From the NCBI RefSeq assembly GCF_020709055.1, contig NZ_JAJFCK010000021.1, positions 1 through 44,281 of the forward strand: a stretch of DNA of 44,281 nt, in the 5' to 3' direction. This document shows positions 8,654 to 16,309 of the stretch, in pieces (within the stretch, counting starts at the first letter, position 1; each line of letters opens with the position of its first letter). Below the pieces are notes generated by a model. The model had not been told where the DNA came from, searched no databases, and worked only from the letters and a program-made list of their open reading frames with translations. Origin of the DNA: Ruminococcus callidus. Its GTDB lineage: Bacteria > Bacillota > Clostridia > Oscillospirales > Ruminococcaceae. A program made the translations under genes and the position numbers.

Positions 8654-9057
8654 ACGCACAAATTCAAGCTGTATTTCGCAGGCGCAAGCTCACCTACACG
8701 CTGCTCATTGCGGCAGTGGTTGGCATCTACTTTTTTGCCTCCGCTATTACAAAATTTCATTTGACCGAGGGTGTTTTGTCGTTTCCCAAGGCGTTTGTCT
8801 GGATCGGGGAGAATCTGATTCCGGATGAGCTGGCGATTCGCCGCTTTCCGAAGATTCTGGACAAGCTGCTGGAAACCGTGCTGCTCTCTGTGGCGGTCAC
8901 TGTCATTGCTGCTGCCGCAGCGTGCAGCACAGACTCACGCCAAGCGGAGCAGGAACGGAAAAATCAAGGTCGGGGCAGTCAACCGGAGTGCAGTCGTCCT
9001 GAAGATTCTGGTGAGCGTGCTGCTGTTTCTGACCGTCTATGCATTCTGGTCGTTTGA
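8650..9057 (+). pseudogene. Phosphonate ABC permease (PhnE-like), truncated
   Basis: ATG 8650 with GGGAGAG upstream begins a typical PhnE permease N-terminus. It has a basic cytoplasmic start (RRRKLTYT), a first membrane helix LLIAAVVGIYFFASAI, a loop with LIPDELAIRRFPKILDKLLE, and a second helix LLSVAVTVIAAAAA. Intact PhnE proteins are ~260-280 residues. Here the frame loses homology at about 8930 and runs through out-of-frame sequence to a stop at 9055-9057. The rest of the permease has been deleted, together with the start of the next gene. It probably belonged to a phosphonate import operon. Confidence 0.6.
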
Positions 9058-9865
9058 CTGCAAGGAAATCCAGCTGGGCGAGGCAATCGCAGCGACGCTG
9101 CACAACATGAAGACCGTCTTTCTGGAACCGAAGCTCTCTACCGACACCATCCAAAATGTACTGTACCAGCTTCTGGTCACCTTTTGTCTGGGAATTTTGT
9201 CCACGATTTTCGGCGCTGTGCTGGCGGGAATCGAGGTTTCCGCATACGACTACAAGAACGGTTTTCGGGTGCACATGCTGGGATACAGCATTGCCAGACC
9301 AGAGGTGACGGAATGTCTGGTGCATCCCACATTGGAGGCACGCCACGCCAACTCCCTCCGGCAGATCGAGATCCTGAACCGGCACGGTTATGATATTGAT
9401 GCGGACAGGCTGCACCGTGCCGACGGCAAGTATATCTACAAGCAGCACATCATGGACCATCTGGTGCAGCGTGGAAAAGCGCCGGAGATGTTCGGCACAT
9501 TCTATCAGACAGTGTTCAAGCACGGCGGTATCTGTGATTTCGACATTCGCTATCCCTCACCGCTGGAAGCGCTCCGTGCCATCAAGGACGCCGGCGGTCT
9601 GGCTGTACTGGCGCACAGCGGACAGCAGCAGAATTTCTGCATCATTCCGGAACTGGCAAAACAGGGTCTGGACGGACTGGAACTGAACCACCACGTCAAT
9701 CACGCCAAAGATCATATCATCATCCGGCGGTATGCGGAGGAGTACGGGTTATTCCTGACTGGCGGAAGCGACTTCCACGGCAGATATGAGGGCGTTTCTG
9801 TGGATGTGGGGGACTATCTGGCAGAGCCAGGCGGTGTGCGTGCCATTTTGGAGGGTGTAAGCTAA
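8933..9865 (+). pseudogene. Second PhnE-like N-terminus fused to a PHP phosphoesterase C-terminus
   Basis: The frame opens without a convincing start in THAKRSRNGKIKVG, then gives a PhnE-like membrane helix (VLKILVSVLLFLTVYAFW), the periplasmic-loop-like KLSTDTIQNVLYQLL, and the start of the next helices (FCLGILSTIFGAVLAG). At about 9229 it switches in frame to a PHP-family phosphoesterase (IEVSAYDYKNGFRVHMLGY). It keeps the later metal motifs LAHSG and GGSDFHG but lacks the N-terminal PHP motifs with their metal-binding His and Asp residues. The enzyme is therefore probably inactive. It is an in-frame chimera left by deletion of the end of one gene and the start of the next. Confidence 0.6.
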
Positions 9866-10140
9866 TGATTCGACAGGCAAATGGCACAGATGCGCTGGCA
9901 CTGCGGAACGAGTGCGTGCAGTTCGAGGTGACCAGCAATCAGAAGCGAAAAAATGCCCACCGCTTTTATCAGCGTGAGGGCTTGGAACAGACACATGTGA
10001 AGCTGACGGAATCGCTTTCGTCAGTAGGGAAATTCTGCGAAGCCGTTGCATCTCTCAGGGAAATATGCTATAATCATGCAGAAAGACGAGTGCAAGGAAC
10101 AGCAGAGAGGTGCAGTCACTGTGGATATATTGGACGATGA
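9865..10140 (+). pseudogene. GNAT acetyltransferase with deleted middle
   Basis: ATG 9865 overlaps the previous stop (TAATG). MIRQANGTDALAL is a usual GNAT beginning. It runs straight into EVTSNQKRKNAHRFYQREGL, the C-terminal signature of GNAT enzymes (the N..A..FY...GF region). The ~90 residues containing the acetyl-CoA-binding R/Q-x-x-G-x-G/A loop are absent. Past about 10020 the frame is no longer GNAT-like, and the promoter of the next gene is embedded there. Confidence 0.6.
10046..10074 (+). promoter_or_regulatory. Extended -10 sigma-A promoter for the 10121 gene
   Basis: TTGCAT at 10046-10051 and a perfect TATAAT at 10069-10074 are separated by 17 bases. TGC directly before the -10 box makes it an extended -10 promoter. 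Confidence 0.75.
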
Positions 10141-11182
10141 GATCAATCGGTATCTTGAGACGCAGGCGGATCAGTATGTGTCGCTGCCTGCTTTTTTGAA
10201 ACAGCATCATTTGACACTTTCCGAAGCACGAAAGCGTGTGCGTGCATTTTGGGAGAATTACTGCAAGCTGCTTTCACGCTATCACATTCGGTATCAGCCC
10301 CTTGCAGAAACCTGTGAGGATCTGCTGGCGCAGATCTATCAGCATCCGGAGAATCCGGAATTGCAGCATTTGTATTTCTGCGTGGTAACAGACAACGGCT
10401 TGCTGCAAAGCGGCAGAGAGACGTTTGACGAAAAGCAGAACGTCCGCAAGGGAATTCAACAGGAGGCGTGCGTGCAGGAACTGACGGAGTTCCTCCGGCA
10501 GCAGCAGGCGTGTGCGGAAAAGCTGCACGATCTCCGAGCCTACCTGAAAAAGCCGGTGCAGCCGAAACTGCTGGATTGCAGCGAGGAGGCGGACTGGCTG
10601 TACCGCCTGACCATTCAGCACACATTTTTATACGGCAGTGTGGGAAATTCGGTGTACCGGAAGAATCTGTACGCACTGCTCGCCTGTCTGAACGGCAATG
10701 TGCAGCTGAAAGCCGTGAAACCGTATCTGCTCTTTGCCGTGCTCGCAAGGAAAACCGGCATGATGCAGACACGAGCGTATTTCATGCCGAATTTCAAGGC
10801 AGTGTTACAATATCAGGAGTATAACATCCTCCACGACAACGGCAAGAATTTCAATCAATATCAGTCCAATCTGGAATTATACTACCACCTCCGGCAGAGT
10901 TATCTGGACGGGGAGGGGGTAGACATGGCGCTCTGTGACTATTGCTTTGCTGCGCTCTCACCGCTGAGCGAGTGGTATTACTTGAACTGCCGGCCGGATT
11001 GGGAGATTCCCATGACGCTGGAACGAAAGATACAGTTTTTGATGCCGGATACATTCCCCATGTTGCTCAGCTATGAGGCATACAACGAATTGGGGGAAGA
11101 GGAGCTGGAACAGTACAACCAGCAGGAACTGCTGCTGTGGGAGCGGATGCTGGATGCTGCATCGCTGTTTTTGCCGAAGTGA
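10121..11182 (+). CDS. Unrecognised cytoplasmic protein
   Basis: 353 residues from GTG 10121, chosen because GAGAGG lies 10 bases upstream. The in-frame ATG at 10076 is only two bases after the -10 box and would leave no leader. The protein begins DILDDEINRYLE and is helical throughout, rich in Leu, Gln, Tyr and Glu. A central basic segment reads KPVQPKLLDCSEEADWLYRL, and the acidic end ELGEEELEQYNQQELLLWER is probably coiled coil. There is no signal peptide, membrane span or catalytic motif. It has its own strong promoter and stands alone between the decayed operon and element C. Its size and helical, Tyr-rich style recall the unknown proteins at 1168 and 2463, but I see no clear sequence match. 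Function is unknown. Confidence 0.75.
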   Translation: MDILDDEINRYLETQADQYVSLPAFLKQHHLTLSEARKRVRAFWENYCKLLSRYHIRYQPLAETCEDLLAQIYQHPENPELQHLYFCVVTDNGLLQSGRETFDEKQNVRKGIQQEACVQELTEFLRQQQACAEKLHDLRAYLKKPVQPKLLDCSEEADWLYRLTIQHTFLYGSVGNSVYRKNLYALLACLNGNVQLKAVKPYLLFAVLARKTGMMQTRAYFMPNFKAVLQYQEYNILHDNGKNFNQYQSNLELYYHLRQSYLDGEGVDMALCDYCFAALSPLSEWYYLNCRPDWEIPMTLERKIQFLMPDTFPMLLSYEAYNELGEEELEQYNQQELLLWERMLDAASLFLPK

Positions 11183-11202
11183 CAAAACCGTTTCGAGATC
11201 TT

Positions 11203-11364
11203 AGAGCTCGTGTTCATAGGCGTCTATCTACGTCTTTTCGGCAAATTTTGTTGTATACTGCGTTAAAAATTCTTGCCATACGAAAGTATGCCTGCAAATT
11301 TTTGCCTTGTCTGCAAAAAAATTTGCTCGAAAATCCGCATATATTTCCTATGAACACAAGCTCT
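11203..11364. repeat. Palindromic interspersed element, copy C, with extended inverted flanks
   Basis: A 162-bp copy with ends AGAGCTCGTGTTCATAGG and CCTATGAACACAAGCTCT, which pair with one mismatch. The central stem is CATAC-GAAA-GTATG and the next stem AAAAATT / AATTTTT. Outside the element a further perfect 16-bp inverted repeat, AAAACCGTTTCGAGAT (11184-11199) and its complement at 11371-11386, extends the hairpin; this is not seen at the other copies. It lies between the convergent 10121 gene and oleate hydratase gene. The rest of 11183-11512 holds only a terminator and no convincing gene. Confidence 0.9.
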
Positions 11365-11452
11365 TATTCCATCTCGAAACGGTTTTTGATGTCAGCGATA
11401 GTCGCATTTCTGGTTATACAGGAGCGATTCTTGAATTTCAAGTGACTATGAG

Positions 11453-11491
11453 AGAGCCTGCTTGTGCAATTGCCGCAAGCAGGCTCTTTTT
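11453..11491 (+). terminator. Rho-independent terminator
   Basis: The stem AGAGCCTGCTTG / CAAGCAGGCTCT (11453-11464 and 11476-11487) encloses an 11-base loop and is followed by a T run on the plus strand. It would end transcripts of the 10121 gene after they pass through element C. The minus side has no T run. Confidence 0.75.
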
Positions 11492-11512
11492 GGTGATATC
11501 GGGAAAAAAGAG

Positions 11513-13306
11513 TTACTCGATCAATCCGCTCTCTTTCAGCAGGATCTCAAGATCCGTTCCCTTGACTTTTCGCAGAACGATACGGAGCAGCTTCTTTTCT
11601 ATGAAGGACAGCTTCTCATCGGTGATGGGCTTCTTGTCGATGGCGTAGTAGCAGGCACGCAGCAGCTCCCGCACATCGTACTTGCTGCCCCAAACCTCCG
11701 GCACGCCACGGTCGATGTCCAATAGGGTGTAGACGGATTCCATGCCAGTCCGCATGGAGTATTCTGTGGTAAAGATGGTGTCACGGGGAGTCTCGGCGAA
11801 CTGTCCGATAAAGGCAAAGTTGACAGCACCCTCAGGAACGACACGGGGACGGTCCGACTCTTTTCTCGGCTGGAAAAAGGCGTTGATATACGGCATGAAG
11901 CAGGTGGTCGTGTTGCACGCTTCCCTGGCGAGAGAGGCGATCTTTTCCTCCGGTACACCGATGTGGTAGAGCCATTCCTGGCAAACCTCTTCGCCGGTGC
12001 AGTCCCGCATGGCCTTTTTCACATAATTTCCGGGGCGGTTGGTGTTCAGGGAGTACAGCCATACCAGCACCATGTTCTTGTCCTGCGATTTGAACTGGGG
12101 CTGGCGGTTGATGGTCCATGAGAGATACCAGTTCTCCGTGCTGTCCTTGACCGTGACGATACCGCCGGTTGTGACCTTGCCGGTGCGGGGGTCACGCTTG
12201 CAGATGTTGATGATGTGCTGGATAATCTCCTCGTTGGCAGTGGCAACGGTGGCGCTCATCCAGTTGGTGGCGTCGATGTCGCTGCAAAATACCTCCGGCT
12301 TGCCGTATTCGCCGTGCTTTGCCTGCGATGCAATCGCTTTCCAGAGATCCCACGATTCCCCGCTGCCGTTTTTCAGGTGCGACAGATCGGGCGCATGGGT
12401 CTGGTCGCCGTAGCAGGAGGTGTCGGTGCAGCAGCCGTTGGTGATAAACACCAGATCGTCCTCGATCAAGTCGATGGTCTGTTCTCTGCCGTCTTTGCGG
12501 TATACGATCTGCTTGGCAATTTTCTTGCTGCCAACGGTTTCGATGATGACATTTCTCACATCCATGCCGTATTCGATGCGGACGCCGTGAGCTTCCAGAT
12601 ATTTTACCAGCGGCAGAATCATGCTCTCGTACTGGTTGTACTTGGTGAAACGCAGGGCACTGAAGTCCGGTAGACCGTCGATGTGGTGCACATAGCGGCA
12701 CAGATACCGTTTCATTTCCAGTGCGCTGGACCAGCGCTGGAAAGCAAACATGGTCTGCCAGTACAGCCAGAAATTTGTCTGCCAGAAGGAATCGGGGAGC
12801 ACATCGGAGATCTTCTTGTCCTCCAGATCCTTCTCCGGTGTCAGAAACAGCTTGGACAGCGCCAGCGCAGAATCCCGATCCAGTTCGAATTTTTTATCGG
12901 TGTGTGCGTCCTTGCCCCGATCGATGGAGGCACGGCAGAGGGAATAGTTGGGGTCGTGCTTGTTGAGCCAGTAGTATTCGTCAAGAACGGACACATTGGG
13001 CGTTTCAAGAGATGGGACATCCCGGAACGTATCCCACATGACTTCAAAGTGGTTGTCCATCTCTCTGCCGCCACGCATAAAGAAGCCCTTGGTGACATCC
13101 TTGCGGCCGTCGCAGCTTCCGCCGGCAAGCTCCAGCTTTTCCAGCAGATGGATATGCTCGCCTTTCATCTGACCGTCACGAACCAGATAGAACGCTGCCG
13201 TCAGACCGGCAAGTCCTGTGCCAATGATATACGCCGATTTCTTGTCCACATCTTTTGGCTTTTCGGGGTGTGCAAACGATTCATAAGTTCCTGCGGAATA
13301 ATACAT
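11513..13306 (-). CDS. ohyA: Oleate hydratase (myosin-cross-reactive antigen family)
   Basis: A 597-residue FAD protein that adds water to the cis-9 double bond of oleic and linoleic acid to give 10-hydroxy fatty acids. It detoxifies free unsaturated fatty acids at the membrane. The dinucleotide-binding loop IGTGLAGLTAAF is near residues 28-39, followed by the family's HLLEKLELAGGSCDG and GFFMRGGREMDNHFEVMWD. The length matches the ~570-600 residue family. ATG 13306 is preceded by AAGGAGG. Its promoter is upstream at 13535-13562, and palindromic element D occupies most of the leader between them. A TetR regulator gene follows further upstream in the same orientation, an arrangement known for fatty-acid-responsive control in Firmicutes, although control here is inferred. 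The gene symbol is by family; the older name is MCRA. Confidence 0.95.
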   Translation of the reverse strand: MYYSAGTYESFAHPEKPKDVDKKSAYIIGTGLAGLTAAFYLVRDGQMKGEHIHLLEKLELAGGSCDGRKDVTKGFFMRGGREMDNHFEVMWDTFRDVPSLETPNVSVLDEYYWLNKHDPNYSLCRASIDRGKDAHTDKKFELDRDSALALSKLFLTPEKDLEDKKISDVLPDSFWQTNFWLYWQTMFAFQRWSSALEMKRYLCRYVHHIDGLPDFSALRFTKYNQYESMILPLVKYLEAHGVRIEYGMDVRNVIIETVGSKKIAKQIVYRKDGREQTIDLIEDDLVFITNGCCTDTSCYGDQTHAPDLSHLKNGSGESWDLWKAIASQAKHGEYGKPEVFCSDIDATNWMSATVATANEEIIQHIINICKRDPRTGKVTTGGIVTVKDSTENWYLSWTINRQPQFKSQDKNMVLVWLYSLNTNRPGNYVKKAMRDCTGEEVCQEWLYHIGVPEEKIASLAREACNTTTCFMPYINAFFQPRKESDRPRVVPEGAVNFAFIGQFAETPRDTIFTTEYSMRTGMESVYTLLDIDRGVPEVWGSKYDVRELLRACYYAIDKKPITDEKLSFIEKKLLRIVLRKVKGTDLEILLKESGLIE

Positions 13307-13325
13307 AACGATGCCTCCTTGTGTA

Positions 13326-13487
13326 AGAACCCGTCTTCACAAGCGTATACAAGTGTCTTTTCGGCAAATTTTGCTGCATACTGCGTGAAAAATTCTTGCC
13401 ATACGAAAGTATGCCTGCAAATTTTTGCCTTGTCTGCAAAAAAATTTGCTCGAAAATCCGCATATATTTCCTATGAATACAAGCTCT
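13326..13487. repeat. Palindromic interspersed element, copy D (hybrid ends)
   Basis: A 162-bp copy whose left end (AGAACCCGTCTTCACAAG) matches copies B and E, while its centre (CATAC-GAAA-GTATG) and right end (CCTATGAATACAAGCTCT) match copies A and C. The outer ends therefore pair poorly, but the inner stems remain. It lies between the promoter and ribosome site of the oleate hydratase gene. Confidence 0.9.
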
Positions 13488-13534
13488 AAAATCTAAGAGC
13501 CGGCTGACTCTGGGTGTTTGTTGCTGATAATTCT

Positions 13535-13562
13535 ATTATATCCGAATTTTCAGGATTCACAA
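13535..13562 (-). promoter_or_regulatory. Promoter for the oleate hydratase gene
   Basis: On the minus strand TTGTGA (13557-13562) and TATAAT (13535-13540) are separated by 16 bases. The predicted leader of about 220 bases contains element D. Confidence 0.65.
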
Positions 13563-13567
13563 TAGGC

Positions 13568-13603
13568 AAAAAAAGCTCCGTGATAAGATTTTTATCACGG
13601 AGC
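13568..13603 (-). terminator. Rho-independent terminator of the TetR gene
   Basis: A perfect 12-bp stem GCTCCGTGATAA / TTATCACGGAGC with a 5-base loop, followed on the minus strand by seven T. It separates the TetR transcript from the oleate hydratase promoter. Confidence 0.9.
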
Positions 13604-13659
13604 GGGAAAGTGTCAAAAATTTTATCAAATGCGCCGGATTGATAAACCGGAGCTGCGCT

Positions 13660-14214
13660 CTAGAGTCGGAACCGCCGGAGAGCTGCGGTGACCGAACCGC
13701 GGAGCAGCTTGACCAGACGTGCAACGATTTCCTGCGGTGCTTCCCGCATATCGTCTTTGATCCAGTCCAGCATCACGCCAATGAAAATGTAGGCGTAGAT
13801 CTTGGCGATGAACTGTTTGTCCTCCTCCCGAATCACCATGCTGGCGGACTCCTCCTGGATGACATCCAGCATCAGCTGATCCACCAGCGGCTGGAGGTAC
13901 TTTTCCACCTGTTCCCGATGCACACAGCGGTAGACGTTCAGGATAAAGGGCTTGTTCTCCTGTACCGCCTCAAAGATTTGCAGAAGCCCTTGCTGCCATG
14001 TGTCATAGGTCTTTTTCTCATCGAGGGCACGCTTGGCATCCTCCAGACACGCCCATTCCACCAGATCGTAAATGTCCTTGAAATGATAGTAGAAGGTCAT
14101 GCGGTTGATGCCGCAGTCCTCTGTGATGTCACTAATGGTGATCTTGGTCAGCGGTTTTTTCAGCAGCAGATTTTTCAGCGATTGTTCTAAAGCTCGTTTG
14201 GTCACTTGGGACAT
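13660..14214 (-). CDS. TetR/AcrR family transcriptional regulator
   Basis: 184 residues from ATG 14214, which follows GGAAGGAGG at ideal spacing; an upstream in-frame TTG overlaps that site. The N-terminal helix-turn-helix (ITISDITEDCGINRMTFYYHF, residues ~24-44) is typical of TetR. The C-terminal part (YVFIGVML-like AYIFIGVMLDWIKD) resembles the ligand domain of the DhaS-like / TetR_C_8 group. It is a dimeric repressor that would release DNA on binding a small hydrophobic ligand. It lies just upstream of oleate hydratase with a terminator between them, so the link would be regulatory, not co-transcription. An inverted repeat in its own leader (14237-14261) may be its operator. Confidence 0.88.
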   Translation of the reverse strand: MSQVTKRALEQSLKNLLLKKPLTKITISDITEDCGINRMTFYYHFKDIYDLVEWACLEDAKRALDEKKTYDTWQQGLLQIFEAVQENKPFILNVYRCVHREQVEKYLQPLVDQLMLDVIQEESASMVIREEDKQFIAKIYAYIFIGVMLDWIKDDMREAPQEIVARLVKLLRGSVTAALRRFRL

Positions 14215-14236
14215 GGCGTTCCCTCCTTCCAAAAAT

Positions 14237-14276
14237 CACTGCATCAGGCTCTTATGCAGTGTCTTTTGTTATTGTA
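14237..14276 (-). promoter_or_regulatory. TetR promoter with candidate autoregulatory operator
   Basis: On the minus strand TGC-TACAAT (14271-14276 for the hexamer) forms an extended -10 box without a good -35. Between it and the ribosome site, at 14237-14261, is an 8-bp inverted repeat CACTGCAT / ATGCAGTG spaced by 9 bases. Its size and position suit a TetR dimer. This is an inference; I did not find a second copy at the oleate hydratase promoter. Confidence 0.45.
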
Positions 14277-14335
14277 GCACAGCCGCACCGCTAAATTGTA
14301 AACGAAAATAAAACTTTTGCATTTTTGTTCACAGA

Positions 14336-15403
14336 TCACTCGCCGGAACGCTCCGCCGCCATGGGCATCAGCTTCCAGAGAATCCCCACGATTCCAGCGG
14401 CAGCAAGTGTCAGGAACACCACGAGCGCCGGAAGCGGCAGGCGATTGACAATGGTTTCCTGAAGCTGATGGAGGAATGGAATGTACGGCAGCACGCCTCT
14501 TCGCACGATGGCGAGCACCAGGATCAGATTGCTGAGACTGTGGCACACCATGGCATACCGCAGCCGTCCCGTCTGGTGATAGACAAACGCCATGATCACT
14601 CCCATGGGAAGCGTTCCCAGGAACTGCGGAAGATTCCGGTGCCAGATTCCGAAGATCACTGCGCTGAAAATGGCAGCAGCCCAGACCGGTACAAACTTTT
14701 TGGACATGCCGAAGATAAGTCCACGGAATGCGGGTTCCTCCACCAGCGGTGCGGCAATTGCCAGGATGACCACACCGCCGACGGTGGTGTTGGAAACGGA
14801 AAACTTGTGAATGATCCCGGACGCTGCATTTTTCTCCACCGCATTCAGAATGCCCAGCGCCATGCCGTATATCAACGACATGAGTGCTACAATCACAAGG
14901 CACATGCCATATCTTGCTGCCCCTTTGGCAATGGAACGTCTGGAAAACAGCTGCTTCCGATTCTGAAACAGGGAGGGAAGATAGACGGCGAACAGGATGC
15001 CGAGCAGTTCTGCTGCAACAATGCCGAGGATGACATAGCCGCTTGTCAGCTGGAAGAGTACGGCGTAAAAAATGGGGATTGCGGCAATGAGCGCAGCCAG
15101 ACACCAGTACTTTTTCGTGTTGCTTCCGGAGAACGGGTACTGCCGTGGCAGAAGCGCCAGACAGCCGTATGCCAGCAGCACCGGCGGAAATGTGGGCAGA
15201 TAGCACGTCAGCGTGATGTTGTTGAGCATATCAATTCGCCCTTTGCCGAAGAGGTCGATGAAGGGCTGCGCGTTGTCATAAAAGAAAGCGTTTCCTGAGT
15301 TCCAGAGGCGGATCTGAAACAGCAGCCAGAGAATTGCGGCGATTGCCACACAGAGTGCGCCGGCAATTCTCTGGGGAAGTGAGAGGGTAGAAGTCTTGTT
15401 CAT
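14336..15403 (-). CDS. CPBP family intramembrane metalloprotease (CAAX-like)
   Basis: A 355-residue integral membrane protein with about eight hydrophobic helices, beginning with a short basic N-terminus and helix IAGALCVAIAAILWLLF. The signature EEPAFRG near residue 221 and FGIWHRN near 250 supply the Glu and His residues used by CPBP/Abi proteases. Members cleave peptides near the membrane and include CAAX prenyl endopeptidases and bacteriocin self-immunity proteins; the substrate here is unknown. ATG 15403 has AAGGAG upstream. It is transcribed toward the TetR gene, and its stop is about 120 bases from the TetR start with no terminator visible between them. Confidence 0.87.
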   Translation of the reverse strand: MNKTSTLSLPQRIAGALCVAIAAILWLLFQIRLWNSGNAFFYDNAQPFIDLFGKGRIDMLNNITLTCYLPTFPPVLLAYGCLALLPRQYPFSGSNTKKYWCLAALIAAIPIFYAVLFQLTSGYVILGIVAAELLGILFAVYLPSLFQNRKQLFSRRSIAKGAARYGMCLVIVALMSLIYGMALGILNAVEKNAASGIIHKFSVSNTTVGGVVILAIAAPLVEEPAFRGLIFGMSKKFVPVWAAAIFSAVIFGIWHRNLPQFLGTLPMGVIMAFVYHQTGRLRYAMVCHSLSNLILVLAIVRRGVLPYIPFLHQLQETIVNRLPLPALVVFLTLAAAGIVGILWKLMPMAAERSGE

Positions 15404-15586
15404 GGTATTTCTCCTTTGAAATAAGATTGGTTTACTTCTATTTTACCACATATCACCAGAAAAAGAAATCCCTCACTTCAAAAAAGCTGTACAAAACCAG
15501 CAAGAAAAACGTAACGTTTCTTTGAACGGACAGCCGTCTGTCTTGGAGAAATGCTACAATAGAGGAGAAAAACGTGACGCTCGCCG
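15404..15586 (+). other. Intergenic stretch with promoter-like box and a short orphan start
   Basis: Between the two minus-strand genes there is a plus-strand extended -10 box TGC-TACAAT at 15552-15560, followed by GAGGAG and GTG 15573. The GTG opens a 17-codon frame (VTLAVNLFGRLREWRGR) that stops inside the 3' end of the XRE gene. It looks like the preserved beginning of a gene whose body has been lost. No gene of useful length is present. Confidence 0.4.
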
Positions 15587-15856
15587 TCAATCTTTTTGGA
15601 CGGCTACGGGAATGGCGGGGTCGATGAGGTCGGTGATCTCCACCTGTAGCACCTTCGCCAGCGCCACAAGCTCGATGTCGGTCACGAAGCGCTCGCCGTT
15701 TTCAATGTGGCGGATGAAGTGGTGGTCCACATCATATCCGGCGATCTGCATGTTTTTCGCCAGCTGCCGCTGAGAGATGCCTCTTTCGTGGCGGAGCCGG
15801 ATGAGATTGGCACCGCAGATGTTGTTGGTGCCGAGTGTAGTTTTGAGTTTGAACAT
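15587..15856 (-). CDS. XRE/Cro-CI family DNA-binding protein
   Basis: 89 residues from ATG 15856 (GAGGTG upstream). A single helix-turn-helix domain covers residues ~18-75: LIRLRHERGISQRQLAKNMQ, then the recognition region and the closing LVALAKVLQVEITDL that is typical of XRE domains. There is no ligand or effector domain. It is divergently arranged, 28 bases apart, from a small zinc-ribbon gene, and lies ~450 bases upstream of the cas operon promoter. It could regulate itself, the zinc-ribbon gene or cas3; the sequence does not show which. Confidence 0.85.
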   Translation of the reverse strand: MFKLKTTLGTNNICGANLIRLRHERGISQRQLAKNMQIAGYDVDHHFIRHIENGERFVTDIELVALAKVLQVEITDLIDPAIPVAVQKD

Positions 15857-15884
15857 AATATCACCTCGAAGGGAGTCGTGCGGA

Positions 15885-16085
15885 ATGAAACGAGTATGGA
15901 AAGATTCGGCGGGAAACTGCCGCTGTGAAAGCTGCGGGCGCATTGTGCCGAGGAAACAGCTTTGCTGGGACGGGGAACTGGGGTATTGTCAGGACTGCTA
16001 CACCGAGATTGAGGAATACCGCCGAAATGCTGGCACATGCGATGCAAGCCATCCGGATGCACCGCAGGAATGCCATCGTACATGA
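15885..16085 (+). CDS. Small zinc-ribbon protein
   Basis: 66 residues from ATG 15885, preceded by GAAGGGAG. Two CxxC pairs (CESCG near residue 15 and CQDCY near 36) form a treble-clef or ribbon-type zinc site. Two more Cys occur near the end (GTCDASH and QECHRT), the first of these with a nearby His. It probably binds zinc and perhaps nucleic acid or a protein partner. The start lies within 28 bases of the divergent XRE gene, so the pair may share control. Function unknown. Confidence 0.65.
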   Translation: MKRVWKDSAGNCRCESCGRIVPRKQLCWDGELGYCQDCYTEIEEYRRNAGTCDASHPDAPQECHRT

Positions 16086-16166
16086 TATTTATTATAGGAT
16101 ATAATACCGTTTCTATTGGTATGCAGTGTTTACCAGCCAAAAAAGATTTTCAGCAAAAACACATTT

Positions 16167-16205
16167 CGCCCACAGGATTCCTCTGAATTCTGCGGGCGAT
16201 CTTTC
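16167..16205 (+). terminator. Probable terminator after the zinc-ribbon gene
   Basis: CGCCCACAGGATTC and GAATTCTGCGGGCG (16167-16180 and 16185-16198) pair over 12 of 14 positions with a CTCT loop, followed by a T-rich but interrupted tail. It separates the small gene from the cas promoter. The rest of 16086-16239 is AT-rich with no gene. Confidence 0.5.
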
Positions 16206-16239
16206 GTTTCTAAAATATTTTCAAGATTTATAGAAAATA

Positions 16240-16269
16240 TTGACATATAAGAGCCGAATGTGGTATGAT
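16240..16269 (+). promoter_or_regulatory. cas3 promoter
   Basis: A consensus TTGACA (16240-16245) and TATGAT (16264-16269) with an 18-base spacer, 40 bases upstream of the cas3 start. Confidence 0.75.
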
Positions 16270-16309
16270 AAAGTCAAATCATAAGGATTTCACATGAGAG
16301 GAGAAACAG

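Noticed and set aside
11350..11445. Short plus-strand frame MNTSSYSISKRF..., beginning in element C
   Set aside because: It has no ribosome site, and its start is inside the repeat. It is probably non-coding.
12683..13489. A 268-codon plus-strand frame antisense to oleate hydratase
   Set aside because: It is antisense to a clear enzyme gene and runs into the palindromic element; no domain was recognised.
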